64,000 nucleotides of DNA, taken from the NCBI GenBank assembly GCA_003150485.1, contig QALX01000003.1:19670-83669 (forward strand), written 5' to 3'. This stretch comes from Clostridiales bacterium. GTDB taxonomy: Bacteria; Bacillota; Clostridia; Oscillospirales; Oscillospiraceae. This document shows positions 24,365-32,683 of this stretch, piece after piece. Within the stretch, counting starts at the first letter, position 1; each line of letters opens with the position of its first letter. Under the pieces are notes generated by a model. The model was not told the origin of the DNA. It searched no databases and worked only from the letters and a program-made list of their open reading frames with translations. The position numbers were made by a program, and so were the translations under genes.

Positions 24365-24649
24365 TCAGCGCAGCAGCCGGGACAGGAACCCGCCCTTGGG
24401 GGCAGCCGCCTCATAGGTCAGGGAGTCGATGGTGCCCTCCACCTTCAGGTCGCCGCCCCCCAGGCTCAGGGTCTCGATGTGCAGGTCCTGGCCCCGGACC
24501 ATCAGCTCCCCCAGAGAGGTGGACATGAGGATGGTGCTCTCGTCAAAGCTCTCCACCTCCTCCACCCCGGAGATGGACAGATGCTCCCGGTTTTCCAGGG
24601 TGATGTGCTGGGGGGCCTTCAGGTCAAGATCTCGGTTGTCAAATGCCAT
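24365..24649 (-). CDS. yabP: Sporulation protein YabP
   Basis: A 94-residue YabP: ITLENREHLSISGVEEVESF, DESTILMSTSLGELMVRGQDL and DLKVEGTIDSLTYE. In Bacillus, yabP lies upstream of yabQ and is expressed in the mother cell; the same order here shows the host lineage sporulates or descends from spore formers. Start ATG at 24649 after GGGAGGT. Confidence 0.94.
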   Translation of the reverse strand: MAFDNRDLDLKAPQHITLENREHLSISGVEEVESFDESTILMSTSLGELMVRGQDLHIETLSLGGGDLKVEGTIDSLTYEAAAPKGGFLSRLLR

Positions 24650-24697
24650 TGGTACGTACCTCCCGATTTGGAATCGCTCGTTTTGTAACGGTACTCC

Positions 24698-24725
24698 ATT
24701 CTATGCGCCGTGGGACAGGGTATGC
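24698..24725 (-). promoter_or_regulatory. Possible sigma-E-type promoter of yabPQ
   Basis: GCATAC (24720-24725) and CATAGAAT (24698-24705) are 14 bp apart, resembling sigma-E elements. The known mother-cell expression of yabPQ makes this plausible. The match is imperfect. Confidence 0.3.
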
Positions 24726-24767
24726 CCACCCGGAAGGATTTTGCTTTCCTTTTCTTCCGGCAGCCGT

Positions 24768-24773
24768 TATAAT
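24768..24773 (+). promoter_or_regulatory. -10 element of the lipoprotein gene
   Basis: Perfect TATAAT 35 bases before the start codon. No good -35 is seen at 17 bp (TTTCCT). Confidence 0.5.
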
Positions 24774-24807
24774 GAAGCTATGCTATCATACCGAGGAGGA
24801 ACTTGAC

Positions 24808-25308
24808 ATGAAGCACAGAAAAACCTTGCTCACGATGTTTGCCCTGCTCCTGGCCCTGGCTCTAGGGGGCTGCGGCGGCGGAGCGGACAGCGGCAGCGCG
24901 GCGTCCAACGGCGCGGCAAGTACCCCGGCCGGCCAGTCCCAGTCGGAACCGGCGGAGCCGTCCGGCAGTACGTCCGCCCCGGCGGAGGGCGCCGACGTAA
25001 CCGCCCGGTACCAGGAGCAGCTGACAGGCTGCTACGGCGGCGAGCACGACATGGCCTACCGCTTTGCAGAGGAAGGCAAGCTGACCGTGGCGGTACAGGG
25101 AGAGGACGGGTATGAGCTCACCGACGGCAGCTGGTGGGTGTGGCAGGAGGGGGACACCACCTATCTCTACACCAACCTGGAGGAGACCGCCCACCCGGCC
25201 CGCTATACCTTTGAGCGGTCTGACAAAGGCGTTCTGAGCCTCTACGACGACACCACCGGAGAGCTCAGCGACCTGCTGACGCCTTACACCTGCGGCGTAT
25301 TCCCGTAA
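24808..25308 (+). CDS. Small lipoprotein, unknown function
   Basis: A 166-residue exported lipoprotein. A basic start and hydrophobic core lead to the lipobox LALGGC, with Cys22 as the lipidation site. A Ser/Ala/Pro-rich tether (about 25-60) precedes a compact C-domain with YRFAEEGKLTVAVQGEDGYE and SWWVWQEGDTTYLYT. The domain resembles small lipocalin/DUF-type beta folds but no family is recognised. It lies between rqcP and yabP in the opposite direction, splitting the usual cluster. It has its own -10 element, a GAGGAGG site and a terminator. Confidence 0.82.
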   Translation: MKHRKTLLTMFALLLALALGGCGGGADSGSAASNGAASTPAGQSQSEPAEPSGSTSAPAEGADVTARYQEQLTGCYGGEHDMAYRFAEEGKLTVAVQGEDGYELTDGSWWVWQEGDTTYLYTNLEETAHPARYTFERSDKGVLSLYDDTTGELSDLLTPYTCGVFP

Positions 25309-25325
25309 ATGCGGCGCAAAAACAA

Positions 25326-25365
25326 GGCCCTGCGTTCCAAGTCGAACGCGGGGCCTGTTTGCATT
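25326..25365 (+). terminator. Terminator between convergent lipoprotein and rqcP genes
   Basis: GGCCCTGCGTTC pairs with GAACGCGGGGCC, followed by TGTTTGCATTTT. Can serve both directions. Confidence 0.75.
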
Positions 25366-25385
25366 TTCTCGAAGCGCTGGAAGCG

Positions 25386-25628
25386 CTAGCCGATCTCCCG
25401 ATACATGGCGGGGGCGTCGTCCTTGCGGACGTTGTCCGCCACCACCAGCACCTCCACCTTCAGGGTCTTCTGACCGAACTGGATCTCCAGCACATCGCCG
25501 GTTTTCACGTCGTAGGAGGCTTTCACTGGCCGCCCGTTGGCGCTGACCCGGCCGGCATCACAGGCCTCGTTGGCCACGGTGCGCCGCTTGATCAGGCGGG
25601 AAACCTTCAAATACTTGTCCAATCGCAT
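25386..25628 (-). CDS. rqcP: RNA-binding S4 domain protein RqcP
   Basis: An 80-residue protein, essentially one S4 domain: MRLDKYLKVSRLIKRRTVAN, GRVSANGRPVKASYDVKTGD. It is the YabO/RqcP/Hsp15-like factor that stabilises tRNA on split 50S subunits during Ala-tailing in ribosome quality control. The position after mazG and hup fits. Confidence 0.94.
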   Translation of the reverse strand: MRLDKYLKVSRLIKRRTVANEACDAGRVSANGRPVKASYDVKTGDVLEIQFGQKTLKVEVLVVADNVRKDDAPAMYREIG

Positions 25629-25640
25629 CAGCGGCCTCCT

Positions 25641-25940
25641 TCAGGATGGGGAGCACGGCGGCTCAGACTGGGACACGGCGCTTTTGAGCACCTTGCCCGA
25701 TTTAAACTGGACGGCCCGGGAGGCGGGGATGGTGACTTCCTCCCGGGTCCGGGGATTGCGGCCAATTCTGGGGGCCCGTTCCCGTACCTCGAAGGAGCCG
25801 AAGCCCACCAGCTGCACCTTTTCCCCCTGGACCAGGGTCTCGGTGATGATGTCCAGGGCGGTGGTCAGCACGTCCTCGGCGCTCTTTTTGGAAAGGCCGG
25901 TGCGCAGGGCCAGTGCGTTGACAAGTTCGGTTTTATTCAT
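25641..25940 (-). CDS. hup: HU family DNA-binding protein
   Basis: A 99-residue histone-like protein: MNKTELVNALALRTGLSKKS, VQLVGFGSFEVRERAPRIGRNPRT in the DNA arm, and IPASRAVQFKSGKVLK. It compacts DNA as a dimer. Its start overlaps the mazG stop by 8 bases, indicating coupling. A short Ser/Pro tail (SQSEPPCSPS) is slightly longer than usual. Confidence 0.96.
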   Translation of the reverse strand: MNKTELVNALALRTGLSKKSAEDVLTTALDIITETLVQGEKVQLVGFGSFEVRERAPRIGRNPRTREEVTIPASRAVQFKSGKVLKSAVSQSEPPCSPS

Positions 25941-26763
25941 CGTCGCTTCTCCTTTGTGCGTTCCGGCAGGGGACGCCGGACTCTTTGGCCCGCTTCCAGA
26001 AGGCCACCAGGGTCTCCAGGGGCAGCTCCGCCATATCCCGGCCCTGAGCCTGAGCCTGGTCCTCCACCCGCCCGAACCGGCGGATAAACTTCTCCGTGGC
26101 GGCGTTGAGGGCGTCTTCCGGGTCCACCCCAGTGAACCGGGCCAGATTGACGGTGATAAAGAGCAGGTCGCCCAATTCCTCAAACAGGTCGCCGTCCCCC
26201 TTCAGGGCGGCCTCCACTTCCCCCTGTTCCTCCCGGAGCTTGTCCAGGTAGTCGGACTGGTTTTTCCACTCGAATCCGGCCTTGGCAGCCTTTTTCTGGA
26301 CCTTCTCCGCCCGCCACAGGGCCGGAAGGGAGCGGGCCACCGCGTCCAGGGTATCCGTGTAGCGCTCCTGGTGCTTTTCCTGGCGCTTGAGCTGGTCCCA
26401 GTTCACCAGGACCTGGTCACTGTTTTCCACCTCCACGGTCCCGAAGACGTGGGGGTGGCGGAAGATCAGCTTTTTCACCGCCTCGTCCGCCACATCGTCC
26501 AGGTCGAACCGGCCCCCGTCCGCCTCAATGCTGGCGTGGAACAGGACCTGCATCAGCACGTCCCCCAGTTCCTCCCGGAGCAGATCCGGGTTCTCCGTGT
26601 CGATGGCCTCCGCCGCCTCGTAGGCCTCCTCCAGCAGGTTGCGCCGGATGGAGGCGTGGGTCTGCTCCTGGTCCCAGGGGCAGCCGCCGGGGTGGCGGAG
26701 AATCTCAATTACCTGGCGGAAGTCGTCCAGGTTGTAGTGTTCTTTCCGTGTAAAATGTACCAT
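25933..26763 (-). CDS. mazG: Nucleoside triphosphate pyrophosphohydrolase MazG
   Basis: A 276-residue two-domain MazG. The first domain has CPWDQEQTHASIRRNLLEEAYE and EELGDVLMQVLFH (the EExxE...ExxD metal motif). The second has FEWKNQSDYLDKLREEQGEV and LFEELGDLLFITVNLAR. It hydrolyses non-canonical NTPs and influences ppGpp levels. It lacks the YabN methylase domain found in Bacillus. It follows the flippase gene by 10 bases. Confidence 0.96.
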   Translation of the reverse strand: MVHFTRKEHYNLDDFRQVIEILRHPGGCPWDQEQTHASIRRNLLEEAYEAAEAIDTENPDLLREELGDVLMQVLFHASIEADGGRFDLDDVADEAVKKLIFRHPHVFGTVEVENSDQVLVNWDQLKRQEKHQERYTDTLDAVARSLPALWRAEKVQKKAAKAGFEWKNQSDYLDKLREEQGEVEAALKGDGDLFEELGDLLFITVNLARFTGVDPEDALNAATEKFIRRFGRVEDQAQAQGRDMAELPLETLVAFWKRAKESGVPCRNAQRRSDDE

Positions 26764-26773
26764 GGTTGTTTCC

Positions 26774-28387
26774 TCACTTGATATGGAGCAGCCGGCCGAT
26801 GGCCCGGCCCTTGGGCATCAGGGACAGATCGTCCCGGGTGATGACCTGGAGCAGGACGATCAGGGCGGCGTAGATGGCCATTGCCACGCAGATGGCCAGG
26901 AGCACCGACATGTTGTTGCCCAGCACCCGGCTGGCCAGGCCGTAGACCGCCCAGGCGGCGGCGCCCATGATCAGGGAGGCCGCCAGAATCCTGCTGAAGA
27001 GCTTGGCGTAGTTGGGGCACCCAGGCACCACCCGGGAGACGATCAGCAGATCCAGGCAGCAGGTGATGGCGTAGCAGAGACAGGTCCCCACCGGGGAGCC
27101 GTAGATGTTGAACCGGACGGTGCCCACCATAAAGAAGTCGAAGAGTACCATCACCACGCCGCCGATGAGCATGGTAAAGATGGGCAGGATCAGGATGCCG
27201 TGGGCCTGCAAAATGGAGTTGGCCACCAGCATCAGGCATACGAAGATGTTGGCCACCCCCAGGATGGACAGGATGGGTCCGGCGATGGAGGCGTCCAGCT
27301 TCGGGAACAGCAGCCGGACGATGGGCTCGCCCAGAACCATCATCCCCACCCCTGAGGGCACGGCGATGAGCGCCGCAGTTTTCAGGGAGGAGCCGACGAT
27401 CTTGGCCGCGCCGCTCCGATTCTTCTGGGTAAAGCAGATGGTGACGGCGGGGATCACCGAGGCGGTGATGGCCACCATCAGGGCGGCGGGGATCTGGTAG
27501 ACGGTCTGAACGCCGGTGTAGTTGCCCATCAGGTGCCGGGCCGCGTCTTCCGTGAGCAGCAGCCCAGCGTGCTGGAGCCGGCCCAGCACCAGGGCATTGT
27601 CCACCGCCGTGATGATGGAGGTGGAAGAGGAGGTGAGGGTGATGGGGATGGCCAGCTTGAGGCAGGTCTTGAGGATGGACAAAGCCCGGTCCGGCCGGTC
27701 GGCGGGATTGGCTGGCTCCAGCCGCCAGGTGTGGACGAAATCTCCGGCCATGAAGAGCAGGGCCGCCATCTCGGAGATGGTGACGCCCACAATGGCCCCT
27801 GCCGCGCCGATGTAGTCGGGCATTCCCAGGATCTGGATCAGGTACCAGGCCAGGGTCAGGCCCACAATCAGCTTGAACAGGGCCTCGATGATCTGGGACA
27901 CCGAGGAGGGGGTCATGTGGCGGTGGCCCTGGGCGTAGCCCCGGAAGGCCGCCAAGCCGGAGACCAGCATCACCGACGGGGCCAGCACCTTCATACAGGC
28001 GGTGGCCTTGGTGTCGTTCATGACGGAGGCGAAAAACTCCGCCCCGAAGTACATAACCAGGGTGCAGACTAGGCCCACAGCCAGGAAAAAGAAGAAGGTG
28101 ACCTCAAAAATCTTGTGGGTCTGGTTGCGGCGGCCGGAAACATTGGCCTCTGAGATCATCTTGGACACGGCCACCGGCACCCCTGCTGTGGAGATCATCA
28201 GCAGGATATTGAACACGTTGAAGGCGGCGGTGAAGTCGGCGTAGCCGCTGCTGCCCAGGATGTTGACCAGGGGCAGCTTGTAGAACATGCTGATGACCTT
28301 CACCATGACGATGCCCACGGCCAGAATGGCCGCGCCGCCAAAAAAGGTGTTGCTATGCTGTTTGCGTTGCTGTTTTCTGTGGGACAT
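26774..28387 (-). CDS. Polysaccharide flippase, SpoVB/YabM-like
   Basis: A 537-residue MOP-superfamily membrane protein with about 14 helices. Recognisable segments are MVKVISMFYKLPLVNILGSSGYADF, MISTAGVPVAVSKMISE, FRGYAQGHRHMTPSSVSQIIEA and the late VANSILQAHGILILPIF. SpoVB relatives flip lipid-linked peptidoglycan or spore cortex precursors. It heads the mazG-hup-rqcP-yabPQ-divIC cluster as YabM does in Bacillus, so a spore-envelope role is likely. Confidence 0.92.
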   Translation of the reverse strand: MSHRKQQRKQHSNTFFGGAAILAVGIVMVKVISMFYKLPLVNILGSSGYADFTAAFNVFNILLMISTAGVPVAVSKMISEANVSGRRNQTHKIFEVTFFFFLAVGLVCTLVMYFGAEFFASVMNDTKATACMKVLAPSVMLVSGLAAFRGYAQGHRHMTPSSVSQIIEALFKLIVGLTLAWYLIQILGMPDYIGAAGAIVGVTISEMAALLFMAGDFVHTWRLEPANPADRPDRALSILKTCLKLAIPITLTSSSTSIITAVDNALVLGRLQHAGLLLTEDAARHLMGNYTGVQTVYQIPAALMVAITASVIPAVTICFTQKNRSGAAKIVGSSLKTAALIAVPSGVGMMVLGEPIVRLLFPKLDASIAGPILSILGVANIFVCLMLVANSILQAHGILILPIFTMLIGGVVMVLFDFFMVGTVRFNIYGSPVGTCLCYAITCCLDLLIVSRVVPGCPNYAKLFSRILAASLIMGAAAWAVYGLASRVLGNNMSVLLAICVAMAIYAALIVLLQVITRDDLSLMPKGRAIGRLLHIK

Positions 28388-28491
28388 AAACCGCTGTCCT
28401 CCTGTTTTGCTTCGAGGTCCGGGACCCGGAGGAGGGCCGGACGGGGATGGGGCGGCCGCCGGGCAAAACCGGCAGCCCGGAGGTGGGTCGA

Positions 28492-29814
28492 TTATTTCCC
28501 GAACAGAACGGGGAGCGCTTCCTCCAGGTTGTATTTCATTCTATCCACATCAATGGTAGAAAAGAAGCCGTCTTGGTAAAGAATTTTACCGCGGGCCATA
28601 GTCAGCACTACGTCGCTGCCCCGGGCGGAGTACACCAGGTTCTCCAGGGCGTCGTGGCAGGGGGCCAGGTGGGGCTGTTCAAAGTCCAGGGCGATCAGAT
28701 CCGCCGTGTTGCCGGGGACCAGGGCGCCGGTGTCGGTCCGGCCCAGGGCGCGGGCGCCGCAGGTGGTGGCCATATCCAGGGCGTCCCAGGCGGAGAGGGC
28801 CTTGGGGTCCCGGTTCGCGCCGCTCTGGAGCAGGGCGGCCAGCTTGATCTCGGCGAACAGGTCGAGATTGTTGTTGCTGCTGGCGCCGTCGGTACCCAGG
28901 GCCACATTGACCCCGGCCTCCCGCCGCATCCGGGCCACCGGGGCGATGCCGGAGCCCAGCTTCAGGTTGGAGGTGGGGCAGTGGAGGGCTGAGACGTTCT
29001 TCCGAGCCATCAGCTCCAGGTCCTCGGGGGTGACCCAGACGCAGTGGGCGCACATGCCGCGGGTGCCGTCCCAGACCCCTGCCCGGTCCAGAATCTGGAG
29101 GGGGGTGACGCCGTGGCGGGCGATGCACTCCTCGTGCTCGGATTTGGTCTCGGACAGGTGGACGTGGATGCCCAGTCCCCGGTCCCGGGCGCAGTCCGCC
29201 AGATAGCGCCAGATCTTCGGGGCCTGGAAGCTGGTGTATTCGCCGTGGATGGACATGTCCACCTTGATCTGGCCCTGCCCCGCGCCGTCCCAGCGCTCCG
29301 CCAGCTCCAACGATTCCGCACAGGGCCGGTAGTCCGCCGGGCGGTCCACCGGGGCAAAGGCGGTGACGCCCCGGGAGATGTTCAGGTTCAGGCCGGAGGC
29401 CAGGGTAGTCTCCACCATGTCGTCGCAGAAGTAGTACATGTCCGCGAAGGTGGTGATACCGTTGGCGATCATCTCCGCGGCGGCCAGCTCGGTGCCCGCC
29501 CGGATGGCGGCGGGGGTCAGCTTGGCCTCCACTGGGAAAATATAGTCGTTGAGCCAGGTCTGGAGGTCGTGGCCGCCGCCGTAGCCCCGCATCAGGGTCA
29601 TGGGCGCGTGGCAGTGGGTGTTGACCAGGCCGGGCATCAGAACCTGTCTGCCGCCCCCGTCGATGACCTCGGCGAAATCGCCTGTGGCGGGGCCGGCGGC
29701 CACCTCCTGAATCTGTCCGTTCTCCACGATCAGGTGGGCGTGCTCCAGAACCTCACGGTTCCGGTTCATGGTGACGATGGTAAAGTCATTCAGCAACAGT
29801 TTGTTCGATGGCAT
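28492..29814 (-). CDS. 5-methylthioadenosine/S-adenosylhomocysteine deaminase-like amidohydrolase
   Basis: A 440-residue TRZ/ATZ-family deaminase. It shows MPGLVNTHCHAPMTLMRG (metal H-x-H), IHGEYTSFQ, GIHVHLSETKSEHEEC, MCAHCVWVTPEDLELM, SALHCPTSNLKLGSG and ALGTDGASSNN (metal Asp). Members deaminate MTA/SAH or other purine nucleosides. It lies 35 bases after the purine nucleoside phosphorylase gene on the same strand, supporting purine salvage as the context. Substrate assignment rests on family similarity. Confidence 0.9.
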   Translation of the reverse strand: MPSNKLLLNDFTIVTMNRNREVLEHAHLIVENGQIQEVAAGPATGDFAEVIDGGGRQVLMPGLVNTHCHAPMTLMRGYGGGHDLQTWLNDYIFPVEAKLTPAAIRAGTELAAAEMIANGITTFADMYYFCDDMVETTLASGLNLNISRGVTAFAPVDRPADYRPCAESLELAERWDGAGQGQIKVDMSIHGEYTSFQAPKIWRYLADCARDRGLGIHVHLSETKSEHEECIARHGVTPLQILDRAGVWDGTRGMCAHCVWVTPEDLELMARKNVSALHCPTSNLKLGSGIAPVARMRREAGVNVALGTDGASSNNNLDLFAEIKLAALLQSGANRDPKALSAWDALDMATTCGARALGRTDTGALVPGNTADLIALDFEQPHLAPCHDALENLVYSARGSDVVLTMARGKILYQDGFFSTIDVDRMKYNLEEALPVLFGK

Positions 29815-29848
29815 AGGGCTCTCCTTTCCACGGCGGGGCGCGCCGCCG

Positions 29849-30673
29849 TCACATCCGTTGTAAGCAGCTGCGGATCAGGGCGGAAAACGTTTCTTTGCCG
29901 GCCTCGGCGGCGATGAGGACCTCTTTCTCGGTGAGGGGCTGGTCCAGAATGCCGGCGGCCATATTGGTCATCAGGCTGAAGCCCAGGACCTCCATGCCGC
30001 AGTGGCTGGCCACAATCACCTCGGGGACCGTGGACATGCCCACCGCGTCGGCGCCCAGAATGCGGGCGGCCCGAATCTCCGCTGGGGTCTCGTACTGGGG
30101 GCCGGTCCAGTACATGTACACCCCGTGACGCAGGGGGAGCCCCAGTTCTGCCGCCGCTTCGGCGGCCAGTTTGCGCAGCCGGGGGGTGTAGTTGTAGGAG
30201 CTGTCCGGGAAGCGGGGGCCGAACTGATGCAGGTTGGGCCCTCGGAGGGGGGAGTCTAGGGCAAGCTTGATGTGGTCGTCAATGACCATCAGGTCGCCGG
30301 GGTTCCAGCTTTTGTTGACGCAGCCGGCGGCGTTGGTGACAATCAGGGTATCCGCTCCCAGCAGGCGCAGGACCCGGACGGCGAAGGTGACCTCCTCCAA
30401 GGAGTACCCCTCGTAGGGGTGGAACCGCCCCTGCATCACCGCCACGTTCTGCCCCTCCAGCTGGCCGAACACCAGCTGGCCCCTGTGGCCCGGGGCGGTG
30501 GAGGTTTTGAAGTGGGGAATCCGGTCGTAGGGTACCCGGATGGGCTGGGTGACCTCGTCTCCCAGGTAGCCCAGGCCGGAGCCCAGAATCATGGCGACCT
30601 TGGGGGAAAATCCGCCGGTCTGCTGGCGGAGATAGGCCGCGCTCTCCTGGTATTGTGGAAAGGTGTAACGCAT
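29849..30673 (-). CDS. punA: Purine-nucleoside phosphorylase (trimeric type)
   Basis: A 274-residue PNP: AMILGSGLGYL, phosphate-site TSTAPGHRGQLVFG, MQGRFHPYEGYSLEEVTF, TNAAGCVNKSWNPGDLMVI, GVYMYWTGPQYETPAEIRA (catalytic Glu), AVGMSTVPEVI and MTNMAAGI (base-binding Asn). It cleaves guanosine/inosine with phosphate. The ATG at 30673 has AGGAGG upstream. First gene of a two-gene salvage operon. Confidence 0.96.
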   Translation of the reverse strand: MRYTFPQYQESAAYLRQQTGGFSPKVAMILGSGLGYLGDEVTQPIRVPYDRIPHFKTSTAPGHRGQLVFGQLEGQNVAVMQGRFHPYEGYSLEEVTFAVRVLRLLGADTLIVTNAAGCVNKSWNPGDLMVIDDHIKLALDSPLRGPNLHQFGPRFPDSSYNYTPRLRKLAAEAAAELGLPLRHGVYMYWTGPQYETPAEIRAARILGADAVGMSTVPEVIVASHCGMEVLGFSLMTNMAAGILDQPLTEKEVLIAAEAGKETFSALIRSCLQRM

Positions 30674-30744
30674 GATGGGCCTCCTTTTCTGCCCGGGGGC
30701 AGCACGGTAAATGGATTGTCTGAGATGCGTAAGAATATGGTAAC

Positions 30745-30773
30745 ATTGTACCCCCCGAGGGGCAAAAAAGCAA
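30745..30773 (-). promoter_or_regulatory. Promoter of the punA operon
   Basis: The -35 is TTGCTT (30768-30773) and the -10 is TACAAT (30745-30750), with a 17-bp spacer. Confidence 0.8.
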
Positions 30774-30802
30774 GCGTTATCAAGGGGTTTCCCCCCTGCC
30801 GG

Positions 30803-31942
30803 TCAGCTCATGGAGGGGAAGAGGGTGTCCCGGGCCCGGGCCAGGGCGGCCACGAAGGCGTCCACCTCTTCCCGGGCCGTGGTCCGGTCAAAGGAGACCC
30901 GGAAGGCGCCGTTCCGCTGGGGCTTGCTCAGGGAGAGGGCTTCGTACACGTGGCTGGACTTGCCCCGGTGGCAGGCGGACCCGGCGGAGATATAGACGCC
31001 CTGGTCCCCCAGCACCCGCACCAGCACCTCGCTCTTGTACCCGGGCAGGGTCAGGGCCAGAATGTGGGGGGCCTCCCCCCGGCCGATCTGCTCCGCCTCG
31101 GGGACCCGGGCCCGGAGCTGCTCCAGGGTGTACGCCTTCAGGGCCTTCAGGTGGGCGATGGTGTCGCTGAGCTGGGCACGGCCCGCCTGGCAGGCGGCGG
31201 CGAAGGCGGCGATCTGAGCGGTGGGCTCGGTGCCCGAGCGGAGGCCGTTCTCCTGGCCGCCCCCCAGAATCAGGGGCTTCAGGGGCACTCCGGAGCGGAT
31301 GTACAGGGCGCCGATCCCCTTGGGTGCGTGGACCTTGTGACCGCTGAGGGAGAGCAGATCCACCCCCAGCTGGGCGGGGGTGAAGGGTAGCTTCAGGAAC
31401 CCCTGCACTGCGTCGGTGTGGAAGAGAATCCGGCGGTCGTACCGCTTCACCAGCGCCGCCGCCTCCCGGACCGGCAGCACGGTCCCCACCTCGTTGTTCA
31501 CCAGCATCATGGATACCAGGGCGGTCTCGGGCCGCAGGGCGGCCTCCAGATCGGACAGGGAGACCGTCCCCTCCCGGTTGGGGGGCAGGTAGGTGACCTC
31601 CCACCCCTCTGCCTCCAGCTGACGGCAGGTCTGGAGGATGGCGCCGTGCTCGATGGCGGTGGTGATGATGTGGCGGCCCTTATGCCGGTTTCGCTCCGCC
31701 CCCAGGCGCAGGGCCCAGTTGTCGCTCTCGGTGCCGCAGGAGGTGAACACCACTTCCCGGGGCTGGCAGCCCAGAGCGGCGGCCACCGTTTTCCGGTCCC
31801 CCTCCAGCTGCTTTCTGGCCTGCTGGCCCAGGGAGTACTGGGCGGAGGGGTTGCCGAACCCCTCCGTCATCACCCGCAGGGCCGCCTCGGCGGCCTCCCT
31901 GCACACCGGTGTGGTGGCGGCGTTGTCTAAATATGCAGTCAT
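30803..31942 (-). CDS. Cysteine desulfurase (NifS/IscS family)
   Basis: A 379-residue PLP enzyme: AYLDNAATTPV, FTSCGTESDNWAL, EHGAILQTC, FHTDAVQGFLK, the PLP-lysine LSGHKVHAPKGIGAL, and the active Cys in ISAGSACHRGKSSHVY. It moves sulfur from cysteine to Fe-S or tRNA thiolation acceptors. No iscU/sufU or thiI is adjacent. It is the third gene after mtaB and the DUF554 gene, so sulfur supply for tRNA modification is a possible link. The ATG at 31942 follows AGGTGA. Confidence 0.95.
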   Translation of the reverse strand: MTAYLDNAATTPVCREAAEAALRVMTEGFGNPSAQYSLGQQARKQLEGDRKTVAAALGCQPREVVFTSCGTESDNWALRLGAERNRHKGRHIITTAIEHGAILQTCRQLEAEGWEVTYLPPNREGTVSLSDLEAALRPETALVSMMLVNNEVGTVLPVREAAALVKRYDRRILFHTDAVQGFLKLPFTPAQLGVDLLSLSGHKVHAPKGIGALYIRSGVPLKPLILGGGQENGLRSGTEPTAQIAAFAAACQAGRAQLSDTIAHLKALKAYTLEQLRARVPEAEQIGRGEAPHILALTLPGYKSEVLVRVLGDQGVYISAGSACHRGKSSHVYEALSLSKPQRNGAFRVSFDRTTAREEVDAFVAALARARDTLFPSMS

Positions 31943-31972
31943 GTTTGAATCACCTGAAATCAAAAAATAGGG

Positions 31973-32683
31973 TTAAATGGGGAGAAATTGCAGGGCCCAG
32001 GAGAGGAAGGGCACGAAAACCAGGGCGGGCAGGTAGTCGGCCACCTTAAATTTGGCCAGTCCGATGAGGTTCAGGCCCAGGGCCAGGATCAGGACGGAGC
32101 CGCAGCAGGTCAGCTCCGCGATGGCGGCGGAGGTGAGGAAGGGGGCCAGCACCGAGGCCAGCAGCACCAGACCGCCCTGGAACACCAGCACGAACGCGGC
32201 GGAGAGCAGCACCCCCACCCCCAGGGAGGCGGCCAGCATAGTGGCGGAGATCAGGTCCAGCAGGGACTTGGTCAGCAGCATCTCGTTGTCCCCGGAGATG
32301 CCGGCGTTGAGGGAGCCCACGATGGTCATGCTGCCCACGCAGAACAGCAGGGAGGCGGTGACAAACCCCTGGGCCAGGGAGACCCGGGCGGCGCCGTCTA
32401 TGGGCTGGCTGGAGCGGAACCTGTTCTCGATCCAATCCCCCAGGGACTGGATTTTCCCGTCCAGGTCCAGCCAGGTTCCCACCAGAGCACCCAGCACCAT
32501 GGAGACGATGAGGACCAGGGTGTTCTCCCCCTGCAGCATGCCGTCGACACCGATATAGAGCGTACACAGTCCGATGCCTACCATCACCGCGTTGGTCAGC
32601 CGCTGGGGGATGCCCTTTTTCAGCAGCAGCCCCACGCAGCTGCCCACGATCACCGTGATGGTGTTGATCAGCACGCCGGTCAT
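31973..32683 (-). CDS. DUF554 family membrane protein
   Basis: A 236-residue protein with six to seven predicted membrane segments: GVLINTITVIVGSCVGLLLKKGIP, GIGLCTLYIGVDG, FVTASLLFCVGSMTIVGSLNAG and SKSLLDLISATM-like (here TKSLLDLISATMLAASLG). These are hallmarks of DUF554 (YdfK) proteins, putative transporters of unknown cargo. Its start overlaps the mtaB stop by 4 bases. Confidence 0.92.
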   Translation of the reverse strand: MTGVLINTITVIVGSCVGLLLKKGIPQRLTNAVMVGIGLCTLYIGVDGMLQGENTLVLIVSMVLGALVGTWLDLDGKIQSLGDWIENRFRSSQPIDGAARVSLAQGFVTASLLFCVGSMTIVGSLNAGISGDNEMLLTKSLLDLISATMLAASLGVGVLLSAAFVLVFQGGLVLLASVLAPFLTSAAIAELTCCGSVLILALGLNLIGLAKFKVADYLPALVFVPFLSWALQFLPI

